Assembly (NCBI GenBank): GCA_030407085.1
Contig: CM059584.1
Coordinates: forward strand, 144,264,001 to 144,328,000
DNA length: 64,000 nt
Direction: 5' to 3'
DNA from: Trichopria drosophilae
Lineage: Eukaryota > Arthropoda > Insecta > Hymenoptera > Diapriidae
The notes under the pieces are model-generated. The model saw only the letters and a list, made by a program, of their open reading frames with translations. It was not told where the DNA came from and made no database searches. The first letter of the stretch is position 1; every line of letters starts with the position of its first letter. Position numbers and translations under genes: made by a program. This document shows, piece by piece, positions 11,901 through 22,147 of this stretch.

Positions 11901-14120
11901 CTTAAAGAGGATATTGCATTGAAATAAAAGTTCTCTTTCCATTCATGGTATTACATTGAAATATTTTAAGTGGAGACGCTAAAACAAGTAAAGAGGAAAA
12001 CAAATAAAAAGAAATTTGGTTGTTTTGTAAGGTTTCATGCGTCCATAAACGTTTAAATAAATGACGAATAATACTTCAAATTAAATTAGTAACTTGTTGT
12101 TTGTAATTAGTCTGCTCATCGACTAATTAAGTAATAACGGTTTTTTTTAGTAATTTTAAGACAAAAAGTGCTGATAAAGAAGTCTCGACCGGTTCTTTTT
12201 ATATAAAAATAATTAATACTGCACGATTTTATTTTCTAGTAAACACTTAATCTGCAATTTGATACAGATAAGTCCAAATGACTATCTTTGCAATTACGTT
12301 GATATTGGTATAGTGCCGTATCAGACGTCAATAAATTTGAGAGAATGAGAGCCACTGAATTAGAGTAACGATGCTGAGGGCTCTCAACATCCGTAGAACA
12401 GAAAGCGCAGAGCAGCATCGTTTCTCCTTTATGGAGGAACTGTGAATACATGATAAAACCGAGATCATGTCAAACAGCACAAGTCTGTCTTCCCACAAAT
12501 CGTAAATTGCAGCTTCTTTGAAATCGTACTGTTTCGAGCATAATAATTTTCTTCCACCTAAAAGTGTCGATATGAAATCTCATATCCGGTAAAGGGGAGT
12601 GGGGATTCTTTTCAACTATCACTAGCGTAGTTTATAAAATATGAAAGCTGAAAGATGTATCAATTTCGATAAGAATATCGAACTCCATTCCCAACGCCTT
12701 CGTTATACTCGTACGAGTGATATTTTTGTTACGTATGCTTTGCCCCAATATTTCAATGTGTGGAAAAATGTGTATTTATATTTTCATGTAAATCTTGTAG
12801 AGCGGAAATTTTATTGAGACAAATTTAATTACAAAATGGAAATAAATGCATTAAAGTCTATTTTTGAAACACAAAATTAATAAATGTATTGTATGCATTA
12901 AAAGTTTTGTGGAAATTGGACGCGTGTAATGGTTGAAAATAATAACGAAAAAACATGTGACTAAATAAACAACGATAAATAAATTGCAGTGTCTGACCAA
13001 AATCAGATGTTTCTACTTTAATAGTGTTACTCTAAGAATAGAACTATTAAATAATTGCTGCAGTATTTGTTGTTAATTAAAACCACAGAATTGTACTTTT
13101 CTGAACTACAAATTTGAATTCGTCCATAATTAGTCCATAATTATAATATGAAATTAATAAACTTAATATATATGGAAAGTTTTGTTTAAATGAAAACGTC
13201 TATAATAATTTAAATTGAAACAGTGATTAATAGTTGCTGGTTTCGAAACTATGTTTTGTTAATAAATGATTACATTTCGATTAAAATGATTAATAATACT
13301 TCATTTTACATGTCTTTTCAGAGGCTTATCTAGTCTCTCGCACTGCATTGATGTTTTAAATGAGACTATTGCCAGACCTAACTAAATCGTGTAATTAATG
13401 TGGTGTAGTATTCCCGTTGCAGGAGCTTTATTAATAATTACATGTATTCGGTATATTTTACAGCACATTTCTGAATATAGTCTATTAGTATTATTTCAAT
13501 TCATTGATGTAATACTGGTGCTACGTAAATGATTTGTTAAATACCATAAAATATGTTAATAATTTGGAACAAAATTAAGTGAATGAATAAAATTAATGAT
13601 TAAACGAACTACCATAAGTGAAGTCATATCGTAATTATGCGATGGGTTTCGTCTGAAAAGATTAGTAATTCCCTCCCACTCTAATTAAATATTTCCAAAA
13701 ATAAGTTTCAAATATTAAAGTTACAAATTTCTACTATTTTAATCACAGAATGACATTGATAACACCGTTCGGTATAATAACTTTTCGGTATTGGTGGACC
13801 TTCGTTTACGTAACCACATGGAAGAAGATTGGGGACATGTTTCAGTAGTACAAGTAGTAGGAAGCCAGACGACATAAAAGGCACTATAGAATGTGACATA
13901 GGTCACTAAATTTATCAGCAGATTGAAAGCAAACTGAAATTGTAATCATTTTTTAGAGTGCAATGATAAAAAATTAAAAAATATTATCCAGTTTCATGTA
14001 AATCAAAATTTTTTTATTTAGAGTTGGCTACTATGAGTGATATTAATAAAATCATTAAAAAAAACCCACATGTCTCTATTTTGCTTCTGTCATTACAATT
14101 GATAAAAAATGTTTATCAAC
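8934..14120. other. Long AT-rich region with old repeat fragments
   Basis: Very AT-rich DNA without a credible gene. Two stretches, about 9535-9670 and 12987-13105, share a diverged direct repeat (TCTGACCA... TTACTCTAAG... ATAGAAC), pointing to an old dispersed family. A Penelope-type hammerhead-like core at 11390-11417 is listed separately. Short frames in this interval are scattered and have no domain signatures. Confidence 0.4.
11390..11417 (+). repeat. Degenerate hammerhead-like core, possible Penelope remnant
   Basis: TTGATAAT, then GAT, a GAAA-containing loop, ATC, then GAAACG: this follows the order of a hammerhead core (CUGANGA, stem II, GAAAC) with a C-to-T change, a G-to-A change and one extra base before stem II. 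Stem II is only three pairs. The same extra-base arrangement occurs in the Penelope copy's tail near 28.0 kb and at 27.2 kb. A TATA-rich run (11318-11330) lies upstream. It is best read as a fragment of an old Penelope-like terminal repeat; self-cleavage is not expected. Confidence 0.3.
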
Positions 14121-14769
14121 AAACATACAAATTTATAAGAATATAATATGCGGTGAATACGGTCGATCGACTAAATAAAAATAAAAACAAACTAGATATG
14201 TAAACATTGGGGCTCAGATGAAAGCCACCGAAAATGTGAAAAGAAAGTTGTATTTTTGAGCAAAATTTTGTGATTTTGCCAGCTACAGAATCTTCGATTT
14301 ACTGAACTGTTTATAAATTTAAGGATTTAACTAACAATGCATTCTGTCTTCCTCTAGTGACAAAATAAATAACTTATTATACCTAACTATCACGTAAAAG
14401 GCAGGGTTTTCGCGATCGCCTTTCTGACGAGTCCACGCGAAAACCTGGGACGAAACGTGTATCTACAATAGACATTAGCTATTTATTTTGTCACTAGAGG
14501 AACACAGAATCCATTGTTAGTTAAATCCTTAAATTTATATATAAGTAGTTCAGTAAATCGAAGATTCTGTAGCTGGCAAAATTACAAAATCTGGCCTGTC
14601 CAGCTTTCTTTTCACATTTTCGGTGGCTTTCATCAGAGCTCCAATGTTTACATTTCTAGTTTGTTTTTATTTTTATTTAGTCCATCGACCGTATTAACCG
14701 CATATTATATTCTTATAAATATTTACATTTCTGACGGTCAATAATTTATAATATTTAAACATACAAATT
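14121..14769. mobile_element. Palindromic element carrying a hammerhead ribozyme (623 bp)
   Basis: A 13-bp direct repeat AAACATACAAATT flanks the element (14121-14133 and 14757-14769). Inside, two long arms are inverted copies: about 14134-14372 and 14481-14725. They share blocks such as CTACAGAATCTTCGATTTAC and its inverse with only scattered differences. The right end has about 30 extra bases (14726-14756) missing from the left, as expected if one end was truncated on insertion. The spacer (about 14373-14480) holds a complete hammerhead ribozyme. Each arm also has a degenerate core (CTGATGAAAGCCACCGAAAA on the minus strand at 14636 downward; a decayed twin at 14213). There is no protein-coding frame. 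A 13-bp duplication and asymmetric truncation suggest target-primed retrotransposition by a Penelope-like or LINE machinery; this is inference. Confidence 0.75.
14391..14459 (+). ncRNA. Type I hammerhead self-cleaving ribozyme
   Basis: Stem III is CACGT (14391-14395) with ACGTG (14455-14459). The cleavage triplet is GTA, with the cut expected after A14396. Stem I is AAAGGC (14397-14402) with GCCTTT (14418-14423). The core CTGACGA (14424-14430) and GAAA (14452-14455) are intact. Stem II is GTCC (14431-14434) with GGAC (14448-14451). Every conserved hammerhead position is met and all 15 stem pairs are Watson-Crick. Loop 1 (14403-14417) and loop 2 (14435-14447) contain GGTTTTCGCG and its exact complement, possibly a tertiary contact or a competing stem. 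The ribozyme sits at the tip of a long palindrome, so a transcript would cut itself between its two arms. Confidence 0.85.
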
Positions 14770-17700
14770 ATTTCGAATTTTTCAGTCGAGATTCTGACTT
14801 CAGAATAGGGTTGGAAAGTTGGTTGGAAAGGAAGTTGGAAAACATTAAAATATTCCTGTTTTCAGGTATCCATATTTTTCTAGTGATAGGCTGATGTAAA
14901 ATTTCCAGTAATATTATTCTCCGCTTCGTTCTTTTTACCGGCGTAATCGAAAAGTGCCGGGCAAAATAGGATGACATCATGACAGATCAGTTTCCTGAGC
15001 TAGGTGTATTAAGAGCAATGAATTCACGTCAGTCCAATGTCAAGGTCGTTTTGTTGCCGATCGAGACACGCATCACGCTGGGGGCACAGGTGGATAATCC
15101 CATTTTTCTCGGCTTACGTCACGCGTTTGTCTCGTTATCGCCGATGGCAGGTTTAATGCAACGCTGAGCGAGTTTCGCACAGCCGCGTATACCATGAAAT
15201 AATAAACAGGAGGCAGCCTGTTCGTCGAAACGTTGTCGCTGTATCAGTCTTCATTTCGATAAAAACCCTCCGACGTCTGGAGGCATATTGAAAACCCAGC
15301 TTATACTGGGTAGGAAGGGGATGGGTTAGGATGGGCTCCAGGAAGGGGTGGAGGGGCTAAAGATGGAGAACACGCGGTTTTGCGACTGCTGAAGCGAGAT
15401 AAGGCGCGAGGGAAGACGGATGAAAAGTGTGAAAGAAGCAAGAGCATTCGCGAAGTTGACGGGGGCCTCGCAATTCGAAGGAAGGAGTCGCACCCGGTCG
15501 CAATCAAAAAAGGATCTTCGCTGCCTCGACGAAAGAAGATTCGTGATGACATCCACGCAAAGTTTGAAGTGCGGCTTATACTTTCCGTTTTGCCCATCCC
15601 CAGCAGAGCAGAAGATTTTTGCCCCAACGTTTAATTGCTATTACAGCTTCCCGACGACCACCAATTTTCGAACACACTTTAGTCACTCCAGAAGCAGAAA
15701 GAGATGGAAACAGTCTTCTTTTTTTTACAGAATGTTTCTGGTAGGGAAAGCATTCTGTCAGGGGACATAAACGGATTTTTAATTTCAAGAATGGAAGTCG
15801 TAATTTTCCATCATTCGTTATTAATTGGCCACTATAATTCCGCGGTATGCAAAAGCCCGTAGTCAAATGATCTGTGGGTTCCAATGATATACCTACGCGA
15901 GGGGACACTTCTTCATTAAAAAGCTGAGCTCCGGTGAATTTGCTAGACTGGAAGCTGGTTCGAGACTTTAGTTCGACGTAGGGAATAAAGTACCGTTTTC
16001 TGGGCGGCTCCAGTTAGCCTTCATGGGTTCGCTTTTCCATTTAATTAACCGCGGCAGGTAAATCACTCCGATATTAAAAAGTTTCTATGCGCCGACAGGG
16101 GGTCTACGTATCTGCGAACGACGCACGCGCCTCGGTCGCGGCATAATTTTTCGGACCACCAGCGAATGTCGATATCGTGCCACTTAAAATAATTGCCGCT
16201 TTCGGTCTATCGTTCGTAATAATTGAAAGCTCCGTAAATCAATGAAAGGATCCGCTGTCAGAGAACAGGCGAAATTTGATTAACTTTCTTACGTGTGTTA
16301 GATTGCGTGTATTATTAAATTTTTTTAAATATACACCGAGATTACCCGAAGTGCAAGACAGTTACAGGGTTGAGGATGGAAAGCTTGATAAATTCAAGTA
16401 TACATATTAAATTATTTCAAGATAAGAAATTCACAGGAGACAGCTCGATGTATAGTTTATCAAGAGGTGCTTAAGTGGTATAAACGTTTTATAGCCAGAC
16501 ACGACCGCCAAATTTGACACTTTCAAGTAACAGATTCGAATGTCTTTGGAAAAACGTAAAAATAATAAATTTCGCGCTTTTTCGTAAAATATAATATACG
16601 ATCCGATTTTACCTGAATTTTATTTGACATGAAGCGAAACGACCTGTACGATACAACCCGTAAATATTCTTCGAAAACAGTACTATTTAGGCTACTAAAA
16701 CAGCTGCGGTATCGACAAAAGTAAAGTTTGTTTCCATATACTTTTGTGGCCTTTCGTTTTACAGCTTTGGTCAGTTTTCGTCTGAATGCCGAGGATTTCG
16801 TATTTATGGGATTCGATCGCAAACAAAATCTCACGAATAAAAATTTGGCTACACCGGCTAAAGAAACTTCGGCGTTTATTTGGACTTTGATGAGTTTATG
16901 GCGTGCGTTGGGGATAACAGAAGAAAAATAAAATCACGTTTATCCGTGTTTTACGGTGTTTGACGAAGAGAAACTGCACTTAAATTTGGCTTCGAAACAA
17001 ATTTTTGGTATTGCATTTATGTGGGGTACGTCAAACTTTGTCTCATAATTTTTAATTTTAGTTTTATTGTTTTGCATCATTAATACATGCGAAATAACTA
17101 TTCTTGATCATTTTCAATTCAACTGTAGAAGAAGTTGTGAGGGTATTTAGAAAAATGTCATTTTCTGCTTTTGCAATGCCTATTAAGTGAAATATTATTG
17201 ATTAAATTGAAAATTATTCTAAAAAAAAAAGAGATAAAGCGACATATTAACTGTCATAATATTGTAAGACAACCATCTCTTAAATGAACGCCTAATATTC
17301 GACCTGATGTTTTAAAATATTCATGTTTAATGGAGAGCGATTTTAGGTGCTTTTCAACGTCATTATGACGAAATTAATAAAGGCTTCAAGTGACAATTGA
17401 TTTATTTATTTAATTTTCCTCGAAAATTCGAGAAGAGAACTGGGAACTCGAAGTAACCGACGAGTTGAATAGAAGGCAATGATCGGCAATGCATCGAAAA
17501 ATCAATTTAGCGGTCAGCAAACCAGCACGTTCCAATTTTCAGTGAAACGAGTCTCATCGGTGCTATTACGACCAGTACCGGCCAAACCCAAAATGAGCGG
17601 GCGAACTAACCAACGCGAGCAACAGGCTGCCGTGACGCACATAAATTGCGGCTGGGTAGGCAAGGATGGCACGAGGCGAAGAGGGTTCGTTGGGCTTCCG

Positions 17701-19780
17701 AGGGGTGTTCCGGGGGCAGGGGGATTGGGGGAGGCCGAAGGCACTTTCGACTTCCGGCTCAACAATGCCGGCAACATCGAGGAACTCGTCTCTAAGATTT
17801 TAAAACGGGAGAAAACGGGCCGTTGTATACATCGACGGAAAGAGCGACGTCCGGAAGAATCGTAAAAGTTAAAACAATGTGAATGTAAAGAAATAAAGCA
17901 CTGCCGTGAAAGATAAAAATATAAGCCGTGCGAACAAAGATGGAAAGATACAAAGGACGATTCATTGGCGAGATGCAGACAATGAACCGGCAGTTTCTAA
18001 GACAAGTGAATTAAAAAAACAGCAGATTTCATGTAGATTAACGAAGAAATGGAATTAATGAGATTGAAGGAGCTTCGTTATTTTTATGGAATTTGTAGCG
18101 AATTTCGTTTTCCGTGGCCGGGGTGCTTTCAAGCAATTCATTAAGCAACAATCTTCGCAATGCTGACTTAAGAATCGTGACATTCATAGACTTTGCTAAT
18201 GTTTTTTGGCGTGTTACACCTTGACTTTCCAACCAGGTGGAAACCTGAGAAACGATACTTTATTACTCCTATTTGACCTATCACCTTCTAACATTTCGCA
18301 GAGTCTGCGAAACGAAAATATCTCAATGCCAAAGTGCTTTCATTTCAAGACGTACATCCTGACGCTCCAGTCTTGGAATATGTTAATCGCATTTTCGACT
18401 TTACTCGTCCTTATCCCCTTGGTAATAGAATGAGAAAAGCTGGAAAATACGCGGAGTAACGAAACTTTGTGGTAATACGTTTCCGCGGTTAGGCGCATTG
18501 CCTCTCGTCGAGTGCCTACACCAAGGAGCAAGCGTGTCTGCATTCGGAAAACTTTCGCTTACTTTAATCCCTTATGAATATTTAAAGCGCAGTAGATTAT
18601 TTTAGCCACTTAACAAGACGAACTGCCGTTGACTTCCAACAAGACGATTAATAATGCAAACATTTTTTTCTTTGTTCCATCCGAGAGTTACAGATGAGTC
18701 TCTTCGCTAAGAGAAAATTCCAACTGCTGAAGGGAACACCATTAACTACTAACGACATCGCACTATATGATGACAAGCACACATCCGCGGAAGATTACTA
18801 TGTTTAACTTGGCGTAACTGCTATGTTGAATTTGCCAAATTATTGAAAGCGACCGTAGCTAACTTTAGTAAGTAAGCTCGATACTAACGTGTTGAACGTC
18901 GCCATTCCCCGACTCATCATTTATAAACTCCGTTCAACCGTGGAAACTTAACAATAAAAGTAGGAAAAGTCTTCTTAATGTCGACCAACCGCAAATGAGT
19001 TCACCAACTGAATGCAATTTAATGCCCGAGAAATTATGACGGTACAGGTAGCAACGCACCAGGCCAACTCTCGACGATACGTCTTCGTCAGAAGAATCGC
19101 TACATCTTCCCCGTATACTTTATTCCCTTCTCTGCCATGCTTTTGTTCATGCGTCACTAAGTAGCTGAAATGTACTGCACTTTTTCGTGTTTCCCCCGGT
19201 CGTGTGAGCATTCTGTTTTATCCTGATTATTTTTAAGAACGATGAGCAATATGCTGACACTTTCTTCCGGATGAAATATTCATTCTTTTTTTAAAAGAAA
19301 CGGAGACAGAAGTCACCAGTTTTCTCCGCGGAAAGTTTCTTTAAAGGAAATAGAGCCGACAATCGTCCCTCGGTATAATAGTCGCAATATTTTGAAAACG
19401 CAATAATCGTGATTTTAATAACGTCGAGGATGAGGAACGCTCGAAATCCTTCGCAATTAACTTTAATGGTATCTTTTAATTAGGGCTAAGCCCGACAATT
19501 TTCCTGCTTACAGTCTTAATTTCTTCCCCGAGCCAATAGGGAGTGCAACAAACGAAGATGAAGAGGGTACAAGACGGAGAGAACCTTGACAATAACTCGC
19601 CAACTTCTAATAATGCCGTCATTATTTCATTCCTTTCATTTTCTCCTATAAAGAACGACGATTGATAACTCTAAATATATACAGAAGGTTGAAGTACATT
19701 TTAAATAATGCAACTAATTTTTAAATTACGCTCCCGAATGCACATAGGATTGTGTAAATGGCGCGTATAAACTGAATGGA
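14770..19780. other. CpG-rich blocks and AT-rich DNA, no gene assigned
   Basis: GC-richer blocks at about 14900-16250 and 17450-17960 contain overlapping frames on both strands, such as 17479-17865 (128 codons, plus strand, basic C-terminus) and 15576-15908 (minus). Overlap in opposite strands, lack of any recognisable domain and lack of convincing splice signals argue against calling them genes. Short TTGGAAAG-type repeats occur at 14810-14850. The rest is mixed sequence in which I see no repeat or RNA. Confidence 0.35.
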
Positions 19781-20090
19781 TCAGTCGTACACGTAGTAAT
19801 AGGTCGGGCAAGATAAAATGCAACTTTGATATATCTATATTTCACTAAATCATGAGCGAATCAGTAGTAAAAGTTAGCAACAAGCGCTTCCTCTAAACAA
19901 CGTTCAGTAGTGTAAGTAGTTATAGGTCAGACGCATCTTCGATATATCACATTCGCTTAACTCACGAGCGTCTCAGTAGTGTAAGTAGTTATAGGTCAGA
20001 CGCGTTAAAACGCGTCTTCGATATATTCACATTCGCTTAACTCACGAGCGACTCATTAGTACAAGTACTCATAGGTCGGTCAATGTAAGA
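19781..20090 (+). repeat. Short tandem array of a 70-80 bp unit
   Basis: About four copies of a unit starting TCAGTAGTGTAAGTAGTTAT (starts near 19781, 19903, 19973 and 20053) continue through AGGTCAGACGC, TTCGATATAT and ATTCGCTTAACTCACGAGCG. A partial copy starts at 19861. The two central copies are nearly identical; the outer copies are diverged or truncated. One copy contains an extra palindrome AGACGCGTTAAAACGCGTCT (from about 19998). This looks like a minisatellite seed of local origin. Confidence 0.7.
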
Positions 20091-20192
20091 CGGGCAAATT
20101 GTAAAATTGAAATCTTTTTATAAACCGGTATTTTATATGTATTATTAAAATTATAATGGGATATTAATTATCACTTCTGTTTTTTGTTCCAG

Positions 20193-20239
20193 ATAAGAAT
20201 TGCTGATTTCATGTTACTCATTGCTTTGAGGTACCAGCG
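20193..20239 (+). CDS. Candidate 47-nt internal micro-exon
   Basis: A strong acceptor (CTTCTGTTTTTTGTTCCAG ending at 20192) and a strong donor (CAGCG/GTAAGTG, GT at 20240-20241) enclose 47 bases. Only one frame is open; it reads IRIADFMLLIALRYQ plus two bases. The other two frames have stops. The peptide is hydrophobic in its middle and unrecognised. It cannot be joined in frame to the exon at 8841, whose phase would force the stop. It may also be a non-coding exon or chance, since short matches to both splice sites occur in long AT-rich DNA. Confidence 0.25.
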
Positions 20240-22147
20240 GTAAGTGAAGCACTTCACGTTCTGTTTACCTTTTCTTTCATGCATGATATTTTAATTAAAG
20301 TTTATATATCTAAAAAATAACAATGGTGAAAATTGTAACGTTCATTCGGTTCAATGAAAACTTTAATATTAGTACGTTTAATGTTTTCTCGCATTCTAAA
20401 GGAGTTTTAGAAAGAAAAAAAAAACATGTAAGGCCGATACCGTGGCTTTACGTAAAAGAAGCCGACATTACAGACTCCGACTCATGTCCTCTTTTTAGCG
20501 TCGAGGCGTGACTGAAAAGGCGAATGTAACGGCGGTTCGTTCTTCCGTACATCGATTTTCCATTTGGCCTTTCAACCAGCGACTTTACGAGACTCCGAGG
20601 AAATTCTGGAGATCGAGGGTCCTGCCCAGACGAGTCAATTAGTTTCTTCATCGAGAGTTCACGCTAACTGTTTAGAAGAAGTCTCAGATATTTTCGAAGC
20701 CAAGCTTTGCATGACTGCGAGGCGTTGTACGCACAACCGTTTTCATTGTTCGTGGCTTAACAGTCGCACAACCAAAGCGGTGATTAATGGACGCGGCCCT
20801 TACTTTCTTTACGTTTGCATTCATTCAAGTCTGGCCAGATTTAATAGCGACGATAAAAAATGAGCCGGTAAATTACGTGCGGCGATGAAAAATGTGCCTG
20901 TTGGAGGAATGAATGGGATGATGTTTATTTTTTTACTTGATAATAAAATATTCATTTTTGTACGTCACGAAATATTTTCTAGATTTGCGTTTGGTATTTT
21001 ACTCGACAATTTCCCGCTAGACCTTGTTATTATAAATGCTGTGAAAAGTACGTTTCATCTTTCGGATAAGCCGCGAAATCCGGGAAAAATGTCAATAATA
21101 GGAAATGAAATTGTCCGTACCGCGGATTTGCGTCAATTAGGAAGTCTGTTGGAAGGGCTAAAATACACGTCTACCCCCCAGTTTCCACGCAAGTCTGCGA
21201 CCGAACGAACGGAAGCCAGAAGCAATGGGGCAAAAGAAGACGAATAATGAAGGAGGGACAAACGGGGCGATGAGAAGGGAAACGTCCGGGGAAAACCCAG
21301 GCATCAATTGGCTTCGCGGTAAGATGAAAAGAATCGTGGTTGAGGAAAGTTTCCCGAAGCCAAAGTTCCAGGAACTCGGATTTTGCTTTGGCGAATCGCT
21401 CTTCGCGTGTATGGGCCACTCTCCGCACTGGTTTACGGGTATTTCATGCTGATATTTACTCGACCGATCGCCGTTGACGTAACTGGAAAGTACCAGGGTA
21501 CGAAGCTACAAAAGGAAGACTCCAAAATGTGCGAGGTTGAATTCGTAATCGCAACATCTGTTTCGGCGGTCGTCAAATAGAAGTAGGGCCAACAACGACA
21601 GACAAATCGCAGACGCGATTGTCTCCATCCCTCCATCGCGAGGGTAAGGGTGCCTTAAGGTACCTAAAAACTTTTAATTAATACAACTGACGCGAAGACA
21701 AAAGCCACCGAGGGCAAAGAATCCGGAAACAATGCTGGGAGGGCGTTGTTGTCGAGTTCTGTTATGGGTGACGTCCTGAAGAAGAGCGACGCCGAGAAGA
21801 AAGAACAGGAATGGAAAAGCACTTGTCTATTATGCCCTTTCCGAGCTTGCTTTTCCCTTTACTCCATCCCCGGCTCCTGCCCTCTGTTCTCGGCTTCAAA
21901 GAGATCGAATAAGCATATAGAAATGTTTTGATTCCCCTTAAAGGGCACAGACGCGACGCTTTACTGCGCGATTCATTTCAAAAGGAATTGCATCTCCTTT
22001 CGCACGAATCGGACTAATGTGCTTCTATAAAGGCATTTGCCATGAATGATCAATGCAACCAGTGATAGAATTAACTAAACTTTGTTAAATATCACGAATA
22101 ATAAAGTTACTAAGCACTTTAATTTCATACGGCATTTAAAATGATAG
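20240..22147. other. CpG-rich block, no gene assigned
   Basis: Sequence from 20450 to 22050 is of moderate GC with many short overlapping frames on both strands (for example 20885-21247 plus and 21171-21428 minus) and no domain I recognise. It resembles the other CpG-rich blocks of the window. Regulatory or untranslated exon content is possible but not shown. Confidence 0.35.

Noticed and set aside
15301..15908. Several overlapping frames of 76-116 codons on both strands
   Set aside because: They cover each other in multiple frames, as expected of moderate-GC non-coding DNA; none has a domain.
17479..17865. 128-codon plus-strand frame
   Set aside because: A minus-strand frame overlaps much of it, it has no recognisable domain or splice context, and it lies in GC-richer DNA where stop codons are naturally rarer.
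19973..20051. CRISPR-like repeats
   Set aside because: The copies are contiguous tandem units without unique spacers, in a eukaryotic-type sequence.
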